Shown here: in pieces, positions 29,686 to 34,566 of the stretch
Layout of the letters: each line of letters begins with the position of its first letter
How positions within the stretch are numbered: position 1 is the stretch's first letter
Assembly (NCBI GenBank): GCA_008000375.1
Contig: SMOI01000335.1
Coordinates: 1 to 34,566 of the forward strand
Origin: Poteriospumella lacustris
Lineage: Eukaryota > Sar > Chrysophyceae > Chromulinales > Dinobryaceae
DNA length: 34,566 bases
Reading direction: 5' to 3'
Position numbers and translations under genes: made by a program
Notes under the pieces: model-generated
What the model was told of the DNA's origin: nothing
The model's database searches: none
The model's input: only the letters and a program-made list of their open reading frames with translations

Positions 29686-30818
29686 ATGGCTGACGAGATC
29701 ACCGCGAAAAGCTTCGAGGAGGCCAACGAACGCACGAAGGGCTATGTGGCGCAGTTCATCGACGCCGGGCGAGCCAACACTCTGCAAGCGACTTCCATCG
29801 ACACGTCTTTGCTGCCGCATTTCGAAAAGCTATACGTGGGCAAGGTGCGCGACATGTACGTGTGCCGCGACGTGGTCGTCATCGTCACGTGCGACCGCCA
29901 AAGCGCCTTCGACCGGCAGTTGGCCTCCGTGCCCTTCAAGGGGATGGTGCTCAACCAAGTGGCGCTGTGGTGGTTCCACCAGACGGCCAGTCTCGTGCCG
30001 AACCACGTCATCGCCAGTCCGCACCCAAACGTGACCGTTGCGCGGCGCTGCGACGTCTTCCCGGTCGAGTTCGTCGTGCGCGCGTACGCCACCGGCAGCA
30101 CGTCCACGTCGCTGTGGACCAACTACGAGAAAGGCGTCCGCAGCTACTGCGGCCACGTGTTGCCCGATGGACTGCGGAAGAACGAGCGGCTGGAGCGCGC
30201 GCTGCTGACGCCGACGACGAAGAGCGACGAGCACGACGCGCTCATCTCCGCGGCGGAGATCGTGGCGCAGGGACTCATGACGCAGGCGGACTGGGACACC
30301 TGCAGCCGCCTCGCGCACGAGCTGTTTGCATTCGGCCAGCGCGCTGCGCTGGAGCGCGGCCTGATCTTGGTGGACACGAAGGTGAGTCGCCCGCTGCGAC
30401 CGCTGCGGCTGCCGCTGGGTCTGTGTTCTGACTGCGTCTGACTGCGCGCGTCTGTCTGCTGCAGTACGAGTTCGGCCGCGACGTGCGCACAGGCGAGATC
30501 TGCGTGCTGGACGAGGTGCACACGCCCGACTCGTCGCGCTTCTGGATCGCCGAGACGCTCGCGGCGCGCGTCGCGGCGGGCGCCGAGCCCGACAGCGTCG
30601 ACAAAGAGTTCCTGCGGCGCTGGTTCGTGCAGCACTGCGACCCCTACCACGACGCGGTGCTGCCGGCCGCGCCCGTCGCGCTCGTCAACGAGCTGGCGCG
30701 CCGCTACGTTTTGCTCTTCGAGACGCTCACGGGCGAGCGCCTCCCGCCGCTGCTGCCGGCCGCGCCGCTGGAGAACGCGCTGCGGCGCTTCTTCGGCGAG
30801 TCGGGCGTGGATAGTTAG
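29686..30818 (+). CDS. ADE1: Phosphoribosylaminoimidazole-succinocarboxamide (SAICAR) synthetase, two exons
   Basis: Exon 1 is 29686-30381 and exon 2 is 30465-30818, giving 349 residues. The 83-nt intron (ACGAAG|GTGAGT...CTGCAG|TAC) splits the family signature LVDTKYEFG exactly in phase 0. The enzyme joins CAIR and L-aspartate with ATP to make SAICAR in de novo purine synthesis, in the cytosol. Motifs in order are YVGKVRDMY (ATP loop), SAFDRQL, VFPVEFVVRAYATGS (signature 1), LRKNERL, TPTTKSDEHD, LVDTKYEFG (signature 2) and VLDEVHTPDSSRFW. The length and sequence fit a monofunctional PurC/Ade1-type enzyme; no fused CAIR decarboxylase or other purine domain follows. ATG 29686 is chosen over upstream GTG-initiated frame extension. 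It is convergent with the paralogous giant gene at the window edge. Confidence 0.95.
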
Positions 30819-30828
30819 CGGTTAACTG

Positions 30829-30864
30829 GTAGCCGTAGCCGTAGCCGTAGCCGTAGCCGTAGCT
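30829..30864 (+). repeat. (GTAGCC)6 microsatellite
   Basis: Five GTAGCC units plus GTAGCT, directly after the SAICAR synthetase stop in the 130-bp convergent spacer. Confidence 0.9.
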
Positions 30865-30948
30865 GTAGACGAAGGCGCCGCGGCGCAGTAACGCGACGCT
30901 GAAGCGCCGCTGGCGAATGTACAAAAAGTGAAACGGCTGGTGGGTGGG

Positions 30949-33900
30949 TCAGTCGCTGCCGACGCTGCCGCCGCCGCTGAGCAGGTCGCGGCTGCTGGCG
31001 TTGAGCGCGGCGGCGCCGAGGAGGTTGCCGCGCGAGGCCATGCGGCGCAGCACCTGCGACTCGACGGCGCGGCGGATGTGGACTTGTCGCTGCGGAGGAG
31101 GTGCTCCTCCTGCGCGCGCGCTGCGCGTCGCGGCGGCAGCAGCCGCGTCGCGGCGACAGCAGCGCGCCGTGGTGCACCAGCGCGTCGAGGTCCTTGCGCG
31201 TCATGCGGTGCGCGCTGCAGTGCTCTGCAGCGCCGCGGCGGGCGACAGCACCGCGGCGCTCGACGACGTCAGCGGCACCGCCGCGTCGCCGGCCGACGGA
31301 GCCGCTCGCGGCCTGCCGGTCGCCGCCAGCGGCGCCACGCGCGTCGACTTCTGCCGCGACAGCGGCGCGGGACTCGGCGCAGCGTCGTGCGTCGCGGCTG
31401 GCGCCCGCAGCTGCGCCGCCGACGGCCGCGCGCGCCAGACGCGGCGGCGCAGCGGCGGCGGCGTGGCGGCGGCGCGACGGTGGCGGCGGTGGCGGCGGTT
31501 GCGGCGGCGCTAACCGCTGCCGAGGACGCGTCGCCGTTGACCTGCGGCTCCAGCTGCAGCGACACGCGCTCGTCGGCGCGCGCGCGGTCGGCAGCTCGAG
31601 CAGCGGCACGAGTCGGTGGAGGCGGCGAAGGCGGCGAAGATGTTGAGCCGGTCGTAGGCCTCGCGCCGGGCGACGGAGACGGGCGACGGCGCCGCAGCGG
31701 CCGCCGATTTGCGCAGCGCCGACGCAGCGTCGCGGGCCGGCGACGCTGGCGCCGCGGTGCGGGCGCGCGGCGCGTCGAGCGTCTGCTGCGTCGCGGGGAC
31801 GGCGCCGGCCGTCGGCGGCGCGGCGGCCGCCGTCAGCGGTCGCACCGTCGCGCGCGACAGCACCGCGAGCGACGCCGCGCGCGACAGCGGCGGCGCGACG
31901 CTCGGCAAGCAGCATGAGGCCGGTGGCGGCGGGCAGCTGGCGCCGGCTGCGCGCCTCGGCCGCCTCGTCGAGCTGGCGCCGCACGACGTCGCGGTCCTGC
32001 GCCGCCGCCGTCGACAGGAAACGCTGCTTCGCGCCGCGTAGCGCTTCCAGTCGCCGCTGGGCGACGGCGCCGCGAGCGACGCGCGTCGGGCGGCGCGCGC
32101 TGCGTCGGGCGGCGGCGCGTCGCCGTCGTCGCCTCGTCGCCGTCGTCGGCCTCGTCGGCCTCGGCGATGCGCTCGGCCTCGTCGCGGCTCGCGAAGAACA
32201 CCGACCGCCGCGCCGGCGACCGGCGGCGGCGCGCGTCGTCGTCGCCGCCGCGTCGCGGAGGCGTCGTCGCCGGCGGCGGCGCGCGTCGTCGGTGTCGTCG
32301 TGTCCGTCGACGGCTGCGTCAGCAGCGACCGCTGCGACGTCGCGCGCGACAGCGCCGCCGAGTCGGTGAGCGCGATGAACGAGTGGCGGCTGCCGCGCGT
32401 CGCCGCGCGCTGCGACTGCGCGCGCCGCAGCAGCGCGGCGCCGGGCCGGGGCCGGGACGGCGACGGCAGCGCGATCATCGCGTGCGCGGCGCGCGCTGCG
32501 GCGCAGTCGGCGACGGCGACGGCGCCGCGTCGTCTTCGGCGGCGGCGGTGGCGGCGGTGGACGGCGCGCGGGCGCTCGGCGGGCGCCGCGACGAGCCGCG
32601 GCGGCGGCGCGGCGGAGGCGACGGAGGGCAACGTGGTGCGGCCGCTTTCGCTTCGCCGTCGCCGTCGTCGTCGTCGTCGTCGTCGGGCAGCGCGAGCGCC
32701 GCCAGCGACAGGCGACCGTAGCCGTCGCGCTGCGCCAGCTGCCGCAGCTGCTGCGCCACGTGTCGCTGCTCGCGCCGCAAGCAGCGCGTCGATGTCGTCG
32801 CCCGCCGCGGCGCCGTCGAAGTCGTCGCCGTCACGTCACCGTCACCGTCGCCGTCACCGTCACCGTCACCGTCACCGTCACCGTCACCGTCACCGTCACC
32901 GTCACCGTCGGCGGCGGCGCGGCGGCGGCGGCGTCGGGCGCTTCGAAGTCGTCGCCGTCGTAGGCGAAGGCGTCGTCCTCGTCGCCCTCGTCGCCCTCGT
33001 CGAGCAGCGCGGCGGACGCGGCGGCGCGGCGCGGCGGCTGCGCTGCGAGGCGAGCGAGTCGGCCGCGGGGTCGTCGCGCTGGCGGCGCCGCAGCAGCCGC
33101 AGCAGCGCTGGCGCTCGCGGCGCTGCGCGAGGAACGCGCGCTGCACGTCGGCGGCGTCGGCCAGCGCCGGCGCGTGCGCCAGCGGCCACTGCGCCAGCTG
33201 CGCCAGCGACGTCCAGCGGCCCGCGGCGGCGGCAGCAGTGTCGGCGGCGGCGGGTGCAGCGGGGGCGGGGGCGGGGGCGGCGAGGGCGCGGTCCAGAGGC
33301 TGTCGGCGCCGGCGAAGGGCGCGGCGAGCGCGCGCAGGTCGACGAGTTCGCAGGCGAGCTGCAGGTCCGACTCGTAGCGCAGCGCCTCGAGCGGGTCGCG
33401 CAGCTTGCCGAGCACCTCGCCGAGCGAGCCGCGGCAGTCGGCCAGCGCGCACACGAGCTGCTCCGTCGACGGGTAGCGCGGCTCGCCCAGCAGCGTGTGG
33501 CCCACGCCGCGGTGCGCCCAGAGGCCGCCGTCGCGCCGCGCCGCCTCCGCCGCGTCGCGTCGTGCGCGCGCACGCGCCGCTGAGCTGGTCGAGCGCGCGC
33601 AGCTGCTGCGACAGCGACGCCATCGCGCGCCGCGACGGCGACGTCGGCCGCTGCAGCGGCGACGGCGGCGGCGTCGCGCGCCGCCGACGCGGCCGTCGAC
33701 GCGGCGTCCGGCGACGCTGAAACCGTCGGCGAGCGACGCGGCGGGCGACGCGGCGGGCGCCGTCGCGTCGTGCGCGGCGAAGTGCGCGTGGCGCGGCGCT
33801 GCTGGTGGCGCGGCGTCTGCTGCGCCAGCGCCGCAGGTGCAGCGCCTTGCGCAGGATGCGCAGCTGCTTCTTCAGCAGCAGAAACGGCGGCGGCGGCGCC

Positions 33901-34096
33901 TGCGGCGCGGCGGCGGGCGGCGCGGCGGGCGACGGCGACGGCGACGGCGACGGCGGCGCCTGGCGGCGGCGAGTCCGTCGGACACGGTCAGCTGGTGCAG
34001 CGTCGCGCGCTTCGGCGCCAGCGCCGACGAGGGCAGCGCGGTGGTCGACACGGCGCTGGGCTCGCTGCTGAAGGGGCCGCCGATGCCGCGGTCGCT

Positions 34097-34127
<31 letters not shown>

Positions 34128-34566
34128 TCGGCCGCGTCGGCCGCGTCGGCGTCGAGCTCGTCGACGTGGCTCGCGGTCAGCTGCGCCGCCGAGACGCTCA
34201 TCGACGCCAGCTGCCGGTTCAGCGCGTCGTGGAACGCGAGAAACGCCAGCAGCGTGCGCTGCCAGCGCTCGGCGTGCGTCCAGATCTCCTGCGCCGCGTC
34301 CTGCGCGCCCTGGCGCTCGTGGTGCAGCCGCGCGGCCTCGGCGCCGCGCTCCGTCGCGTGGCGCGGCGCGAACGACGCCGTCTGCGCCGTCGAGCGCAGC
34401 TGCGCGTGGTGCGCGGAGAAGTAGCGCGAGTGGTAGCCGAGGTGGCGCGCCAGCGACAGCGTCTGCGCGCACAGCGCGTCGACGCCGTAGAGCCCGTCGC
34501 CCGCCGCCACGTTCGCCGCCAGCGCCGACGCCGGCAGCTGCCGATGCTTCGGCGTCTGCGGCGTCT
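30949..34566 (-). CDS. Paralogue of the giant TPR/IQ gene (C-terminal part), frame broken repeatedly
   Basis: The gene enters from beyond the right edge and ends at a TGA (30951-30949). Coding signal is continuous but changes frame at least ten times. It is intact from 34566 to about 34000 (GDGLYGVDALCAQ...WQRTLLAFLAFHDALNRQLA), then passes LLLKKQLRILRKALHL (~33860), QLVCALADCRGSLGEVLGKL (~33440), SLAQLAQWPLAHAPALADAA (~33200), an acidic segment with DEGDEGDEDDAF (~32980), Ser-rich regions such as RHSFIALTDSAALSRATSQR (~32370), and the C-terminal helix AQEEHLLRSDK...ESQVLRRMASRGNLL. The same landmarks occur in the same order in 11300-9022. At ~31080 one base appears missing, because the paralogue's KLYIR corresponds here to K-frame break-HIR. 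The UBA-like segment suggests ubiquitin or peptide binding, but this is weak. Function unknown. It may be uncorrected sequence or a decaying copy. Confidence 0.6.
32826..32909. repeat. (ACCGTC)n hexanucleotide array, about 13 units
   Basis: Perfect or near-perfect CACCGT units lie inside the frame-broken paralogue. The array can be read on the coding strand as Thr-Val or Asp-Gly depending on frame. The neighbouring acidic sequence (GDDFEAPD on one side, GDDFDGAA on the other) suggests Asp-Gly is the native reading. Confidence 0.85.

Overview
The window looks like nuclear DNA of a flagellated, GC-rich unicellular eukaryote. Ten short GT-AG introns of 53-83 nt can be placed by reading-frame continuity. 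The genes are alpha-tubulin acetyltransferase, NEK and CDKL kinases, an ORC1/CDC6 ATPase and SAICAR synthetase. A stramenopile, oomycete-like host is my best guess, from the ARM-repeat tail, the gene style, the intron size and a few CATTYY-type initiator-like sites just upstream of starts. This is inference; no rRNA or organelle marker is present to prove it.

Layout from left to right. The 3' end of an armadillo-repeat gene (+, 3-134) is followed by an AT-richer spacer with a short telomere-like tract. A two-exon coiled-coil gene (-, 776-2028) is divergent from a NEK-like kinase (+, 2412-4946). A convergent spacer holds a ~400 bp element with inverted ends (5521-5917). A two-exon CDKL-type kinase follows (-, 5984-8556). 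Next is a very large, very GC-rich TPR/IQ gene (-, 17085 down to 9022) whose frame breaks about 16 times after an intact N-terminal third. It is divergent from an LLPH/DUF2423-like gene (+, 17520-17903). A three-exon alpha-tubulin acetyltransferase (+, 18740-19424) converges on a giant ORC1/CDC6-type gene (-, 27566-19831, about 2,500 residues). A 12-bp minisatellite lies just upstream of that gene. A PX-domain membrane protein (-, 29256-28234) is divergent from SAICAR synthetase (+, 29686-30818). The window ends inside a second frameshift-rich gene (-, 34566-30949), a paralogue of the C-terminal half of the TPR/IQ gene.

How the genes fit together. The NEK kinase, CDKL kinase and tubulin acetyltransferase all belong to families tied to cilia and flagella. 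ORC1 (replication licensing), SAICAR synthetase (purine synthesis) and LLPH (ribosome biogenesis) are housekeeping genes. Gene pairs often share 380-435 bp bidirectional promoter regions, and convergent spacers carry hexanucleotide microsatellites or the inverted-repeat element.

The most unusual content is the ORC1-type protein, which carries about eleven degenerate copies of a W/GW...DYF module in front of its AAA+ domain, and the two paralogous giant genes, which share a UBA-like segment and C-terminus. One of these also carries about 25 tandem 7-residue TQ-containing repeats. The dense frameshifts in both paralogues, against one in the equally GC-rich ORC1 gene, need an explanation.
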